DNA of 64,000 bases from Candidatus Pseudothioglobus aerophilus. GTDB lineage: Bacteria > Pseudomonadota > Gammaproteobacteria > PS1 > Pseudothioglobaceae. Made by a program: the position numbers and the translations under genes. The notes beneath the pieces are model-generated. The model worked only from the letters and a program-made list of their open reading frames with translations. It was not told the DNA's origin and did no database searches. How positions within the stretch are numbered: position 1 is the stretch's first letter; each line of letters opens with the position of its first letter. Location: NCBI GenBank assembly GCA_014384565.1, contig JACNFO010000030.1, forward strand, positions 1-64,000. Direction: 5' to 3'. Below, piece by piece: positions 17,436 through 26,096 of the stretch.

Positions 17436-17473
17436 GATATTCATTAATAATAAGTATTTTATTATTGAATATC
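17436..17473. promoter_or_regulatory. Inverted repeat in the divergent kynureninase-fusion / Lrp promoter region
   Basis: GATATTCA at 17436-17443 and TGAATATC at 17466-17473 are perfect inverted arms, and AATAATAA-type sequence inside extends the symmetry imperfectly. The repeat lies 23 bases before the Lrp/AsnC start. AT-rich imperfect palindromes of this kind suit an Lrp-type site, so autoregulation and control of the divergent fusion gene are plausible. Confidence 0.45.
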
Positions 17474-17495
17474 ACTAATTTATTTGAAATTAAGA

Positions 17496-17972
17496 ATGAA
17501 TATTAATATTGATACTAAGGATTTAAGCATTTTATCTATTCTTCAGACTAGGGGAAGAATAGCTATTTCAGAGTTGGCTGCAAAATTAAACATGTCAGAT
17601 ACGCCCTGCCTTAGAAGGGTTAAAAAACTTGAAGAGGCTGGAGTCATTAGTGGCTATAGCGCAAATATAAAGCCAGAATCGATGGGCTTTAATGCAATGG
17701 TCTACGTCTTTATAAGGCTAACTGAGAATTCAAATATCAGCGCTGACTTATTTGAAAATGCAATGAAAAAATTACCAGAAGTACTAGAATGCTCTGTCAT
17801 AACTGGCTCGCATGATTATCTTTTAAAGATTATTGCAAATGATTTACTTGGCTATGAAAGTTTTGTTAAAAAATCGCTTGGTAGTTTGACCTGTATTGCC
17901 AGTATTGAATCAACAGTAGTATTAAAGCAGACATTTGCTAGAGGTGAGCTTCCAATTGAGATAATAAATTAA
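17496..17972 (+). CDS. Lrp/AsnC family transcriptional regulator
   Basis: 158 residues from ATG 17496, preferred over TTG 17484. An N-terminal winged helix-turn-helix (LSILSILQTRGRIAISELAA, then LNMSDTPCLRRVKKLEEAGV) is followed by the RAM/AsnC ligand-binding domain (from about residue 65, with VLECSVITGSHDYLLKI). Such regulators bind amino acids or their metabolites and often control the adjacent divergent gene. The divergent gene here is the PrnB-kynureninase fusion, so tryptophan or kynurenine is an attractive ligand, by inference. An inverted repeat lies just upstream. Confidence 0.88.
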   Translation: MNINIDTKDLSILSILQTRGRIAISELAAKLNMSDTPCLRRVKKLEEAGVISGYSANIKPESMGFNAMVYVFIRLTENSNISADLFENAMKKLPEVLECSVITGSHDYLLKIIANDLLGYESFVKKSLGSLTCIASIESTVVLKQTFARGELPIEIIN

Positions 17973-17997
17973 TGAGAAAACTAAGAGAGGAGATAAA

Positions 17998-18171
17998 ATG
18001 GAAATACAGCAACTAGAACCACGCTTAGAAAATATCCCAGATGAATATGAAAAGGCTCAAAAATTTAAAGAGTATGTTCAAGGCATCTTCATAGAGAATA
18101 ACTCTCAAGAGGAGTTTAAAAGAAGAGTAGATGCAATCTTTAATGAAACATTTAAGGGTACGCGTTTATGA
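17998..18171 (+). CDS. Small acidic helical protein
   Basis: 57 residues (MEIQQLEPRLENIPDEYEKA...), preceded by AGAGAGGAGAT, a strong Shine-Dalgarno, 25 bases after the Lrp gene. The sequence is charged and probably all helical. Its stop overlaps the start of the next small gene (ATGA arrangement). Family not recognised. Confidence 0.5.
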   Translation: MEIQQLEPRLENIPDEYEKAQKFKEYVQGIFIENNSQEEFKRRVDAIFNETFKGTRL

Positions 18172-18329
18172 CACTTGCCAAATATAATACGAAAAATGGC
18201 TCTCCAAATGATAGGCGCAAGAGAAAGAGAGCTTTAGAGAAAGAGTTAGAGGAGCTGCGTATTAAGAGTCGCAGTAATACAGGTCTTCATGAAGAGATTG
18301 ATCTTCTTAAAGATGAAGAGAGTGAGTAA
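18168..18329 (+). CDS. Small coiled-coil protein
   Basis: 53 residues starting MTLAKYNTKNGSPNDRRKRK, with a basic N-terminal stretch (RRKRKR) followed by a heptad-like KELEEL helix and an acidic end. The ATG overlaps the previous stop by four bases, which supports real translation. It could be a small nucleic-acid-binding or regulatory protein; nothing more can be said. Confidence 0.45.
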   Translation: MTLAKYNTKNGSPNDRRKRKRALEKELEELRIKSRSNTGLHEEIDLLKDEESE

Positions 18330-18405
18330 AAATAACTTTTACTTCATCCTCTGGATTCTATTTAACGTAATAGTTAGCGTTATCTTTTTGGCTCTAATCT
18401 ACTAA
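18322..18405 (+). CDS. Candidate 27-residue transmembrane peptide
   Basis: GTG 18322 opens a 27-codon frame (VSKNNFYFILWILFNVIVSV then IFLALIY) overlapping the end of the previous small gene by eight bases. The peptide is a single perfect hydrophobic helix with a short polar N-terminus. Its overlap with the preceding gene suggests translational coupling, but it is short and unconfirmed. Confidence 0.3.
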   Translation: MSKNNFYFILWILFNVIVSVIFLALIY

Positions 18406-18449
18406 TCAAATTTTATTGGGTGTGCGGGAGTAATAATTTTTTCATACCA

Positions 18450-19160
18450 CTAATTTAGAGCAGTTACTAATCCACAGCTTTGATTTGCTGGAACGGATAC
18501 TTTTATTTTTTTTGGCATGCTTAACTTTAAATTGTTTACATTTTTAATAAATGTTTGTTGATCAAAGGACTCTCTAATCATTGAGTTAAACTTCTTCTCT
18601 TCACCAATGGTACTAACTGATAATCCGTTGTAATCATGGGCTGGATATATTTCGGTAGTATCAGGAAATTTAAAAAGTTTATGAATTGATTCATAAAGAG
18701 ATATAGCTGAGCCTCCTTGAAAATCACATCGTCCAGTACTTCTTATAAATAATGCATCACCAGTAAGGATTTTATTACCGATCTTATAAGACATGCACCC
18801 TAAGGTGTGCCCTGGGGTTTCTATTGCAGTAATATCATAATTACCAATCGAAAGAATATGGCCTTCACTTGCCATAATGTCTGAACATGCCTCTGCATCA
18901 ACATTCTCCATGCCTATAACAATTTTAGCTTTAGGATAGAATTTTTTTAGAGGGCACGCACTGGTTATATGGTCAGCGTGGATATGTGTTTCAATAATAA
19001 ATTTTAAGTCTAGATCTAGCTCTTTTAGCAAAGCCGTATCTCTGCCAATCATAATGTCTACCGCGTCTACAATTGCGGCTTCTTTCGAGTCACTATCTGC
19101 AATAAGATAGGTGTAAGTACAGCTTTCTCTTTCGAATAGTTGTTTGAAAATTAGACTCAT
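18450..19160 (-). CDS. ETHE1-like persulfide dioxygenase (MBL fold)
   Basis: 236 residues of metallo-beta-lactamase fold with THIHADHITSA (metal site HxHxDH, about residues 58-63), TPGHTLGCMSY (third metal histidine), GDALFIRSTGRCDFQGG and PAHDYNG. The GRCDFQGG loop is typical of ETHE1/Blh-type sulfur dioxygenases, which oxidise glutathione persulfide to sulfite using one iron. This fits sulfur metabolism but is not linked to neighbours: nagB lies 43 bases upstream on the same strand, so a shared transcript is possible. Confidence 0.8.
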   Translation of the reverse strand: MSLIFKQLFERESCTYTYLIADSDSKEAAIVDAVDIMIGRDTALLKELDLDLKFIIETHIHADHITSACPLKKFYPKAKIVIGMENVDAEACSDIMASEGHILSIGNYDITAIETPGHTLGCMSYKIGNKILTGDALFIRSTGRCDFQGGSAISLYESIHKLFKFPDTTEIYPAHDYNGLSVSTIGEEKKFNSMIRESFDQQTFIKNVNNLKLSMPKKIKVSVPANQSCGLVTALN

Positions 19161-19203
19161 TTTCTTGGACCCAATATATTTGAATTAAATTATTAACTAA
19201 CAC

Positions 19204-19983
19204 TCAACACATAAACTTTAGGTGCATTTTTTCAGTGTGTATGTAGTAATCATACAACTTTAATTCAGATGCTGCAAGATTATCTAAAACAATAACAACA
19301 TTTTGATGATTTTGCAGAGCGCTGCCTGGACAGAATGATGATATAGGGCCCTCAACTAAATCAGCAACTGCCTTACTTTTGTGTTTACCTAGGCCAATGA
19401 GAATAATAGTGTCAGCATCCATAATTGTTCCAATACCCATTGTCACTGCAATGGATGGTTGAAATTCATTATCATCAAAGAAGCGCGCATTATTTGCAAT
19501 CGTATTCTCAGTTAACGTCTTTATTCTTGTCCTTGAGCTGAGGCTAGAAGTAGGTTCGTTAAATCCAATATGACCATTTGTGCCTAAACCTAACAATTGA
19601 AGATCTATTCCGCCAATTGACTTAATCTTAGACTCATAATTTTCACAACAAAGCTCATAATCCTTATTAAAGCACTCAGGAATATAAGTATTTTTCTTAT
19701 CAATATCAATATGGTTAAATAATTTATTGTTCATATAATGACGATAGCTTTGAGTGTGGCCTGGTTTTAAGCCAACGTACTCATCCAAATTAAAAGTCGT
19801 AGTATTTATAAAGCTTAGGCTATTGGTACGGTTTTTTTTAATTAATGCCTCATAAGTTAAAAGAACTGAGCTTCCAGTTGCAAGTCCTAGAGCCACATTT
19901 TCTTTTTCGATAATGAAATTTTCAATAAATACTGCAGCAAAATTGCTTGCCTCATTTTCATTTGGAAGAATAACAACTCTCAT
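19204..19983 (-). CDS. nagB: Glucosamine-6-phosphate deaminase NagB
   Basis: 259 residues with LGLATGSSVLLTYEAL, FNLDEYVGL, the catalytic region LGLGTNGHIGFNEP and VTMGIGTIMDADTI, all hallmarks of NagB. It converts glucosamine-6-phosphate to fructose-6-phosphate and ammonia in the cytoplasm. Length is close to the family norm (about 260). Its start overlaps the nagA stop by four bases, so it is translated with nagA as the last step of the amino-sugar route. Confidence 0.93.
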   Translation of the reverse strand: MRVVILPNENEASNFAAVFIENFIIEKENVALGLATGSSVLLTYEALIKKNRTNSLSFINTTTFNLDEYVGLKPGHTQSYRHYMNNKLFNHIDIDKKNTYIPECFNKDYELCCENYESKIKSIGGIDLQLLGLGTNGHIGFNEPTSSLSSRTRIKTLTENTIANNARFFDDNEFQPSIAVTMGIGTIMDADTIILIGLGKHKSKAVADLVEGPISSFCPGSALQNHQNVVIVLDNLAASELKLYDYYIHTEKMHLKFMC

Positions 19984-21128
19984 GACGCCTCTTGTTTTAG
20001 ATGTTTGCCAGCAACCCAGACATTTTGAATATTAAAGTCAAGGTCAAAGTGAGCAAGGTCAGCTCGATAACCTGATTCCAATGAACCAAGATAATTTCCA
20101 ACACCAAGGTAATTTGCAGGATAACGTGTTGCCATTGCAATCGCATCATTCAATGGGATATTACAACTAAGATAGGCATTCTTAATGGCATCAATTTGTG
20201 TTATTGAAGAGCCAGCTAATTTGCCTTCTGAGTTAATAAGACGGCCATTGGATTCACTAACTACCTCATCATACAGCTCAAAAGAAGGCTCTCCATGATT
20301 AATTGTGGCCATAGAATCTGAAACAAAAAATAGCTTCCCTTGAGGTTTTTGATTGTAAGACATCTCAATTAATGAAGGGTGAACATGATGCAGGTCAACA
20401 ATAATACTTGCTGAGGTGTTATCAAAACATAATGCCGAACCAACGACGCCAGGCTCACGTGCTGAGATCTGCCCCATAGCATTAAACAGATGTGTAAAGC
20501 CATCAAGGCCATATTTAATTGCCTCTTCTAGCTGGTCATAGCTTGCATCAGTATGGCCCGCTAAAATTTTAAAGCCAAGTGACTTAAGATGCTTTAACTG
20601 TCTGATAGAAATACATTCTGGAGCCAATGTAAGCATCACTGGAAAGCCTTGTAGGGTTTCAAATAAGTTTAAGTAATCATTGTTTATCGTGTTGATATAT
20701 TGTTTTTGATGAACCCCTCGATATTTAACATTAAAGAAGGGGCCTTCAATATGAAGCCCTAGGAGGGATTTATTATTATTAACTTCATTAGTTATTGTTG
20801 ATGTGCATCTTTTAAGAACATTCAATGAGTCACTAATAACAGTTGGCATTATGCTGGTCGTGCCAAAGTGTTGATGGGCTTTTATTATTTCATCTAAGCT
20901 CTTTTTATCTGGCGAGTTATTAAACAGTTTTCCACCACCACCATTTACCTGAAGATCAATAAATCCTGGAGAGAGGATGCCACCGTTTAGTTTTTGAATT
21001 TTGAAGTTATCTTGAATAGAATTCTCATTAACAATATCAATAATTTTTTCACCATCAATTAGGAGCGCTTTATGGTCAAAGAATTCATTACCAGAAAATA
21101 TTTTAGCGCCTTTGATTGCTTGTTTCAT
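19980..21128 (-). CDS. nagA: N-acetylglucosamine-6-phosphate deacetylase NagA
   Basis: 382 residues of amidohydrolase fold. GGILSPGFIDLQVNGGGG is the N-terminal signature, LLGLHIEGPFFN carries the metal-binding glutamate, and AGHTDASY and THLFNAMGQ hold the metal-ligand histidines. FVSDSMATINHGE includes the catalytic aspartate. The enzyme removes acetate from GlcNAc-6-phosphate. It overlaps both neighbours by four bases (GntR regulator upstream, nagB downstream). Confidence 0.93.
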   Translation of the reverse strand: MKQAIKGAKIFSGNEFFDHKALLIDGEKIIDIVNENSIQDNFKIQKLNGGILSPGFIDLQVNGGGGKLFNNSPDKKSLDEIIKAHQHFGTTSIMPTVISDSLNVLKRCTSTITNEVNNNKSLLGLHIEGPFFNVKYRGVHQKQYINTINNDYLNLFETLQGFPVMLTLAPECISIRQLKHLKSLGFKILAGHTDASYDQLEEAIKYGLDGFTHLFNAMGQISAREPGVVGSALCFDNTSASIIVDLHHVHPSLIEMSYNQKPQGKLFFVSDSMATINHGEPSFELYDEVVSESNGRLINSEGKLAGSSITQIDAIKNAYLSCNIPLNDAIAMATRYPANYLGVGNYLGSLESGYRADLAHFDLDFNIQNVWVAGKHLKQEAS

Positions 21129-21877
21129 CCAAGCTCCACAACATAGTCGTAGCGATCACCACGATAATAAGATTGAGTATATTCAACAACTCTTCCAGAA
21201 GAATCCTTGCCTCTTCTTTCCACAAACAACACCGCACTTCCTGGCTTTATTTCAAGCTTATCTGCTAGGTTATCGTCTGCAATGATGGCATGGATATTTT
21301 GTTTTGCAGAAACTGGGTTCATATTCTTGGACTCAAGAAGTTCATAAAGTGAGTCATCAATTGCAGATGTGATAGATATAATTGCTGCAGGTATAACAGC
21401 AATTTCATAAAGTAGTGGCTCATTAACTAAATACCTGACTCTATTAAGCCGATGGACATGTTCATCCTCATCTAAATTTAAAATCAAAGCCTCTTTAGCA
21501 CTTGCTTTACCTTCCTCACGCAAAATGGTTCTAGAGTACGATTCGAGACCTCTCTTTTTCATATCTGCTGTGAAGCTGTTAAGAGACGAAAGACTTTTAT
21601 GAAGAACTAAATCTACGCTTTCAGCGACAATTGTTCCAGCACCCTGACGTTTATTTAATAGGCCCACTTCAACAAGCTGATCAATTGCCTTACGAACAGT
21701 AATTCTAGACATATTAAGCTTAGCTGCTAACTCTCTCTCAGGCATCAAGGCATCTCCAGGGGCTAAAAGACCTTGTTGAATTGCTCTATTAAGTGACCTG
21801 GATAATTGTTTATATAGCGACTCTGGCCTGTCAGTAGAGGGCATTAAAAAATTAACTAGACTATTGATATCATCCAT
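21125..21877 (-). CDS. GntR/HutC family regulator of amino-sugar genes
   Basis: 250 residues with an N-terminal GntR winged helix (LYKQLSRSLNRAIQQGLLAP, then PERELAAKLNMSRITVRKAI) and a C-terminal UTRA ligand domain (about 90-245, including YTQSYYRGDRYDYVVEL). This matches the HutC subfamily containing NagR/DasR/YvoA, which bind GlcNAc-6-P or GlcN-6-P. It heads the nagA-nagB operon and is divergent from the hexosaminidase/ABC operon. Near-identical 19-bp sites at each promoter are the probable operators. Confidence 0.9.
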   Translation of the reverse strand: MDDINSLVNFLMPSTDRPESLYKQLSRSLNRAIQQGLLAPGDALMPERELAAKLNMSRITVRKAIDQLVEVGLLNKRQGAGTIVAESVDLVLHKSLSSLNSFTADMKKRGLESYSRTILREEGKASAKEALILNLDEDEHVHRLNRVRYLVNEPLLYEIAVIPAAIISITSAIDDSLYELLESKNMNPVSAKQNIHAIIADDNLADKLEIKPGSAVLFVERRGKDSSGRVVEYTQSYYRGDRYDYVVELG

Positions 21878-21899
21878 TATGTTTAAATAAAATAAAATA

Positions 21900-21918
21900 T
21901 TGGTACTAAATTGGTATT
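21900..21918 (-). promoter_or_regulatory. Candidate GntR operator at the nag regulator promoter
   Basis: Read on the minus strand the site is AATACCAATTTAGTACCAA. It directly follows a perfect minus-strand TATAAT (+ strand ATTATA at 21919-21924). It differs at two of 19 positions from the site at 22116-22134 and has the same orientation relative to its own gene. A bound regulator would block the promoter of the gntR-nagA-nagB operon. Confidence 0.6.
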
Positions 21919-22115
21919 ATTATATTCTATCTTAATTTAAAAAGTAAATTTTTTATAATAAATTCAATATGAAGTGAAAAGAACTAAATTATTCGTATAT
22001 TTTTTCTACTTTAACCTCTTATATAAAGAGATTTATTAGGATTATAGGTATTTTAATACGTCCTTATTTGGAAAAAAATAAAACTTATCCACTTTTTAAT
22101 CGACACCTGTTATAT

Positions 22116-22134
22116 AATACCATTTTATTACCAA
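22116..22134 (+). promoter_or_regulatory. Candidate GntR operator at the hexosaminidase/ABC operon promoter
   Basis: The site AATACCATTTTATTACCAA overlaps a perfect TATAAT (22113-22118) upstream of the GH20 gene. It is 17/19 identical to the site in front of the divergent regulator gene. The remaining 334-base intergenic stretch (21878-22211) is AT-rich with no convincing small gene. Confidence 0.6.
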
Positions 22135-22211
22135 TTTTTATATAGATTAGTAGGTATTCATAGCCCTGTATAGGTTATTTTTACAATAATACTAGTCAGC
22201 GAGGAGAAATA

Positions 22212-24203
22212 TTGTTTTCTACAGAGTTTTCTTTGACAACATCTATCAATTTAGATAATCACTTTTGCTCAAGGCTTATTAATAAGTCTAGTGAGTCGAT
22301 TGAGAATTTTATGTTCTGTTTTAGTTTACTAGCGCCCGCAAAGGCTATTGAAAATTGCAGCATTTTTAAGAGTGCTGGTGGGTATATCGAGTTAACCCAT
22401 CTTGAAAATTTCGTTTTAAAGCCAGGGGAAGAATGGAATTTCAAATACGCCTATAATGAATCTAGACATAAGCCAATGAATCACAGGTGGGCTCCCCAGG
22501 GCGTTTTTTTAAAAAATAATAACGGCGAAGTAGTTAATCTTGAAATGATTGATTTGGATCTTAAAGGAATCTCCTCCGTGGCACCAACCCCTCATTATTC
22601 AAGTGATAAGGTAAATTATGATTCACTAAGATTGGTGCCACATCCTTATGCATGGGAGGCTAGCGCTGGTGTATGTAATTTATGTGCTCCTATCAATATA
22701 CTATTCAATGACAGTGAGATGATAAACAATGCCTACAAGTCAGCCTCTGATCTAGGTAGCCGATTAAATCTTAATCTTTTTTCTGGCATTGTGAATGAAA
22801 TTAATGAGAAGGCATCCTGTTCTGTAAAACTTAAACTTCAAAACCATTCAAGTGACTCCTCATACCAAATTACTATTACCAGTGACGATATTGAAATTAC
22901 TGCTGGAGACGAGTCAGGTTTTTATTATGGCCTTATTTCTTTACTGCAATTAAATCAAACATATCACCAATTAATTCCATGTGGGTCAATCATTGATAAG
23001 CCTCGGTTTAGTTGGAGAGGCCAGCATTTGGATACTGTTAGGCATTTTTATTCAGTAGACAGTTTATTAAAATTACTCGATTTAATGAGCCTCTTTAAGC
23101 TTAATAAGTTTCATTGGCATGGGGTTGATGACGAGGCCTTTCGTTTCAAGTTTGATAGAAATCCTGAAGTTGCAACGGAAACTTCTAAAAGAGGAAATGG
23201 ATTACTAGTGCCGCCTGTTTTTGGCTCTGGACCAGATGCAACTGGCGGTTGTTATGATAGAGAAGATATGCATAAAGTAATCAATAGAGCATCAGCTAAC
23301 TTTATTGAGGTAATGCCAGAGTTTGATTTGCCTGGCCATAATATGGCATTAATTAGTCTCTTTCCAGGTTTGCGTGACCCTGAAGATCAAAGCTGTGAGG
23401 TCTCAGTTCAAGGCTATTCAGAAAACACACTTAACCCTGCAATGCCAGAAACATTTTCGCTTGTTGAATCTTTGATTGATGAGTTATGTGACATCTTCCC
23501 AGGTGAGTATATTCATTTAGGTGGTGATGAGGTTGCGCCAGAGTCTTGGACAAAATCACCTGCAATTGATGTATTAAAGACAAAGCATAGGCTTAATAAT
23601 GGTAAAGATGTTGCTTCTTGGTTTATTAATAAACTTTCTAAAAGAGTAGAGTTTAATAATAAAAAAACGGCTTCTTGGCAAGAGGCTGAGGATGGGCAGC
23701 ATCATGATGATAAATCAGAAAAGTTATTATTCTCATGGCAGAATCTGGAGTCTGGTTTTAATCTGGCAAGAGAAGGCTATAAAGTGGTCCTATGTCCTGC
23801 AGAGCATATTTATTTTGATATGGCTCAGAGCAGAGATTATGCTGATCGTGGAGCAAATTGGGCAGCAGTCATACCTTTTGAGAAAGTTGTTGATTGGCCT
23901 ATTATTCCTAATAATGAGCCAGAACTTGAATCTAATATCCAGGGAATTCAAGGGCATCTTTGGTGTGAAACAATTCTGAAGGATAGCGAAATGGAATCAA
24001 TGCTTTGTCCAAGGATTCTGGGCCTAGCAGAAAGCGCTTGGTCGAGTGAATCAAATAGACGTAAAGGTCCCGAACTAGAAAATTTAGCTATAACTAGCTA
24101 TCGAGAATTATTCAATAAAATTAAATGGGACTATTATAAAGCTGAGAACTTTGATATCATGTCCGATCCGTTAACGAGAAAGGAGGCTTTTGTCAGTGAG
24201 TAG
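22212..24203 (+). CDS. GH20 beta-N-acetylhexosaminidase, cytoplasmic
   Basis: 663 residues with a beta-rich N-terminal domain (about 1-135), a GH20b-like domain (about 140-260) and the catalytic TIM barrel (about 265-620). WRGQHLDTVRHFY starts the barrel, LNKFHWHGVDDEAF follows, and HLGGDEVAPESW carries the catalytic Asp-Glu pair. There is no signal peptide, so it should act in the cytoplasm on imported chito-oligosaccharides or other terminal beta-HexNAc. The start is TTG 22212 behind GAGGAG. The 3' end overlaps the first permease gene. The operon would release GlcNAc for the nagAB route. Confidence 0.88.
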   Translation: MFSTEFSLTTSINLDNHFCSRLINKSSESIENFMFCFSLLAPAKAIENCSIFKSAGGYIELTHLENFVLKPGEEWNFKYAYNESRHKPMNHRWAPQGVFLKNNNGEVVNLEMIDLDLKGISSVAPTPHYSSDKVNYDSLRLVPHPYAWEASAGVCNLCAPINILFNDSEMINNAYKSASDLGSRLNLNLFSGIVNEINEKASCSVKLKLQNHSSDSSYQITITSDDIEITAGDESGFYYGLISLLQLNQTYHQLIPCGSIIDKPRFSWRGQHLDTVRHFYSVDSLLKLLDLMSLFKLNKFHWHGVDDEAFRFKFDRNPEVATETSKRGNGLLVPPVFGSGPDATGGCYDREDMHKVINRASANFIEVMPEFDLPGHNMALISLFPGLRDPEDQSCEVSVQGYSENTLNPAMPETFSLVESLIDELCDIFPGEYIHLGGDEVAPESWTKSPAIDVLKTKHRLNNGKDVASWFINKLSKRVEFNNKKTASWQEAEDGQHHDDKSEKLLFSWQNLESGFNLAREGYKVVLCPAEHIYFDMAQSRDYADRGANWAAVIPFEKVVDWPIIPNNEPELESNIQGIQGHLWCETILKDSEMESMLCPRILGLAESAWSSESNRRKGPELENLAITSYRELFNKIKWDYYKAENFDIMSDPLTRKEAFVSE

Positions 24204-25137
24204 TTTGATACAAATGCTTAAACCTAAAACCAAATCACAAACAACAACAATGTTTGCCTGGGCATTAATTGCGCCTGCTGCAATGGTTATGTTTTGGATT
24301 GTGCTTTGGCCCCTGTATGAAACCTTTCGCCTTTCTTTTACTAATTCGAACCTCGGAACCTTAATGGGAGGCGCTGATTTTATAGGCTGGGAAAATTATG
24401 AAAAAGCTATCGGGGGACGTAAGTTTCCTTCAATTGTCACAAGAACCTTTTATTGGATGTTCCTTTCAGTTGGTTTTAAAATGATTTTAGGCTTAATCGG
24501 CGCGACACTTTTAGCAAGCAATATAAGAGGACGCGGTCTTATGCGAGCTCTAGTTATGCCGCCATGGATCGTGCCAATTGCTATTGGTTGTTTTGGATGG
24601 TTGTGGTTATATAATGGCCACTTTGGACTGCTCTCAAACTTTGCAGAAATGGTTGGGATTACCAATGGACCATTTAGTTTCTTGGCATATAAACAGAGTG
24701 CTTTTTACTCAGCAGTTGTGACCGATGTTTGGATTGGAACGCCAATGGTAACCTTATTCTTTTTGGCTGCAATGCAAGGCGTACCAAAAGATTTGTATGA
24801 GGCTGCTTATGTTGATGGCGCATCTAGGTGGTATCGTTTTAGAAGAATTACTTTACCTCAAATTATGCCTACGATTGTTTCTATGGCATTACTATCTGCA
24901 ATCTGGACTTTTAATTCATTTGAAATTATTTGGATTTTGACAGAGGGTGGTCCTCGTGGGGCAACCACTACGTTAATTATTGATACTTTTAAAACTGCAA
25001 TCTTTAGCTATAAGTTTGGCGCTGGCGCGACAAGAGCAGTTCTTGTTGTTTTAATACTAGGTGTATTTTCAGTAATTTACCTAACTGTACTGGGAAGATT
25101 GAGTAAAAAATATGGCTATGGTGGGGTTCAGAAATGA
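24196..25137 (+). CDS. Sugar ABC transporter permease (MalF/UgpA type)
   Basis: About 313 residues with six predicted transmembrane helices and the cytoplasmic EAA loop YEAAYVDGASRWYRFRRITL, then PQIMPT. GTG 24196 is preferred to TTG 24190 because AAGGAGG (24180-24186) is better spaced; either way it overlaps the hexosaminidase gene. With the next permease it forms the membrane channel of a CUT1-type importer. The substrate is probably a chito-oligosaccharide or GlcNAc-containing sugar, judged from the adjacent hexosaminidase. Confidence 0.9.
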   Translation: MSSLIQMLKPKTKSQTTTMFAWALIAPAAMVMFWIVLWPLYETFRLSFTNSNLGTLMGGADFIGWENYEKAIGGRKFPSIVTRTFYWMFLSVGFKMILGLIGATLLASNIRGRGLMRALVMPPWIVPIAIGCFGWLWLYNGHFGLLSNFAEMVGITNGPFSFLAYKQSAFYSAVVTDVWIGTPMVTLFFLAAMQGVPKDLYEAAYVDGASRWYRFRRITLPQIMPTIVSMALLSAIWTFNSFEIIWILTEGGPRGATTTLIIDTFKTAIFSYKFGAGATRAVLVVLILGVFSVIYLTVLGRLSKKYGYGGVQK

Positions 25138-26018
25138 TGGATAAGTACTCATTACTTCATAAGATTGGAATTTATGCCTCTCTCGCATTATTCATATTAT
25201 TTATGTTGCTTCCTTTCGTTGAAATGTTTGTCGCTTCTCTCAGGCCAATTACTCATTTATTTAGTCGTCCAGAATTAGAGGTTGGTGAAACAATGGGCTT
25301 TGTTGATTTTATGAGCAGGTTTTGGTCGGACACTATGAGTTTTCAGGCCTACAGAGATATGTGGGTTACCGTACCTCAATTGCCTCGATATATATTTAAT
25401 AGCGTATTCATAGCATCAGCCGTCACTCTTTTATCAATGTGCTTTATTATTCCAGCTGCTTATGCCTACGCACGTTTTAACTTTCGAGGAAAAACTACTA
25501 GTCTTACGCTCTTTTTAGCTGTAAACATGTTTTCAGGAGCAGTCCTTTTAATACCTTTATACAAATTATTACGCTCTTATGGCTTATTAAATACCTATTG
25601 GGCTATGATTATTCCTGGAGTAGCCTTCCTTATACCAACAGGAATATGGCTGCTTAAGTCTTTTTTAGAGAAGATTCCATACGAACTGGAGGAGGCTGCA
25701 TTTGTCGATGGCGCATCTCGCCTTTATACACTTAGACGAGTTATCTTGCCCCTAGCAGTTCCAGGTTTAATTGTTGTTGGTGTTGCAATGTTTATTGGTG
25801 CTTATGCCCAACAGTTTTTATTTGCAATTACTTTTAATCAAGATCGGGATTACATGCCGTTACCCGCTGGTATATTTGAATTTGTTGGGTATCAGACAGT
25901 GCTCTGGAATGAAATGATGGCAGCTAGTCTTGTTGGAATTCTGCCCGTGTTGTTAATTTTCCTGTTTATGCAGAAACATCTCATATCAGGTTTAACTTCA
26001 GGGGCAGTAAAGGAGTGA
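25134..26018 (+). CDS. Sugar ABC transporter permease (MalG/UgpE type)
   Basis: 294 residues with six transmembrane helices and the EAA loop ELEEAAFVDGASRLYTLRRV. The start ATG overlaps the stop of the first permease (ATGATG at 25134). The final stop lies within a short hairpin (26015-26034) before the binding-protein gene. It pairs with the preceding permease. Confidence 0.9.
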   Translation: MMDKYSLLHKIGIYASLALFILFMLLPFVEMFVASLRPITHLFSRPELEVGETMGFVDFMSRFWSDTMSFQAYRDMWVTVPQLPRYIFNSVFIASAVTLLSMCFIIPAAYAYARFNFRGKTTSLTLFLAVNMFSGAVLLIPLYKLLRSYGLLNTYWAMIIPGVAFLIPTGIWLLKSFLEKIPYELEEAAFVDGASRLYTLRRVILPLAVPGLIVVGVAMFIGAYAQQFLFAITFNQDRDYMPLPAGIFEFVGYQTVLWNEMMAASLVGILPVLLIFLFMQKHLISGLTSGAVKE

Positions 26019-26034
26019 GAGGTAAATCTCTCAC
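26015..26034 (+). other. Intercistronic hairpin between permease and binding-protein genes
   Basis: GTGAGAG and CTCTCAC form a perfect 7-bp stem with a 6-base loop spanning the permease stop codon. No T-run follows, so it is more likely an mRNA processing or stability element than a terminator. This fits the need for more binding protein than permease. Confidence 0.45.
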
Positions 26035-26096
26035 ATAAAGCGTTATTAGGATAATTTAATTCTAGTAATTTGATGTAAATAGAAAAGGAGAAGTAA

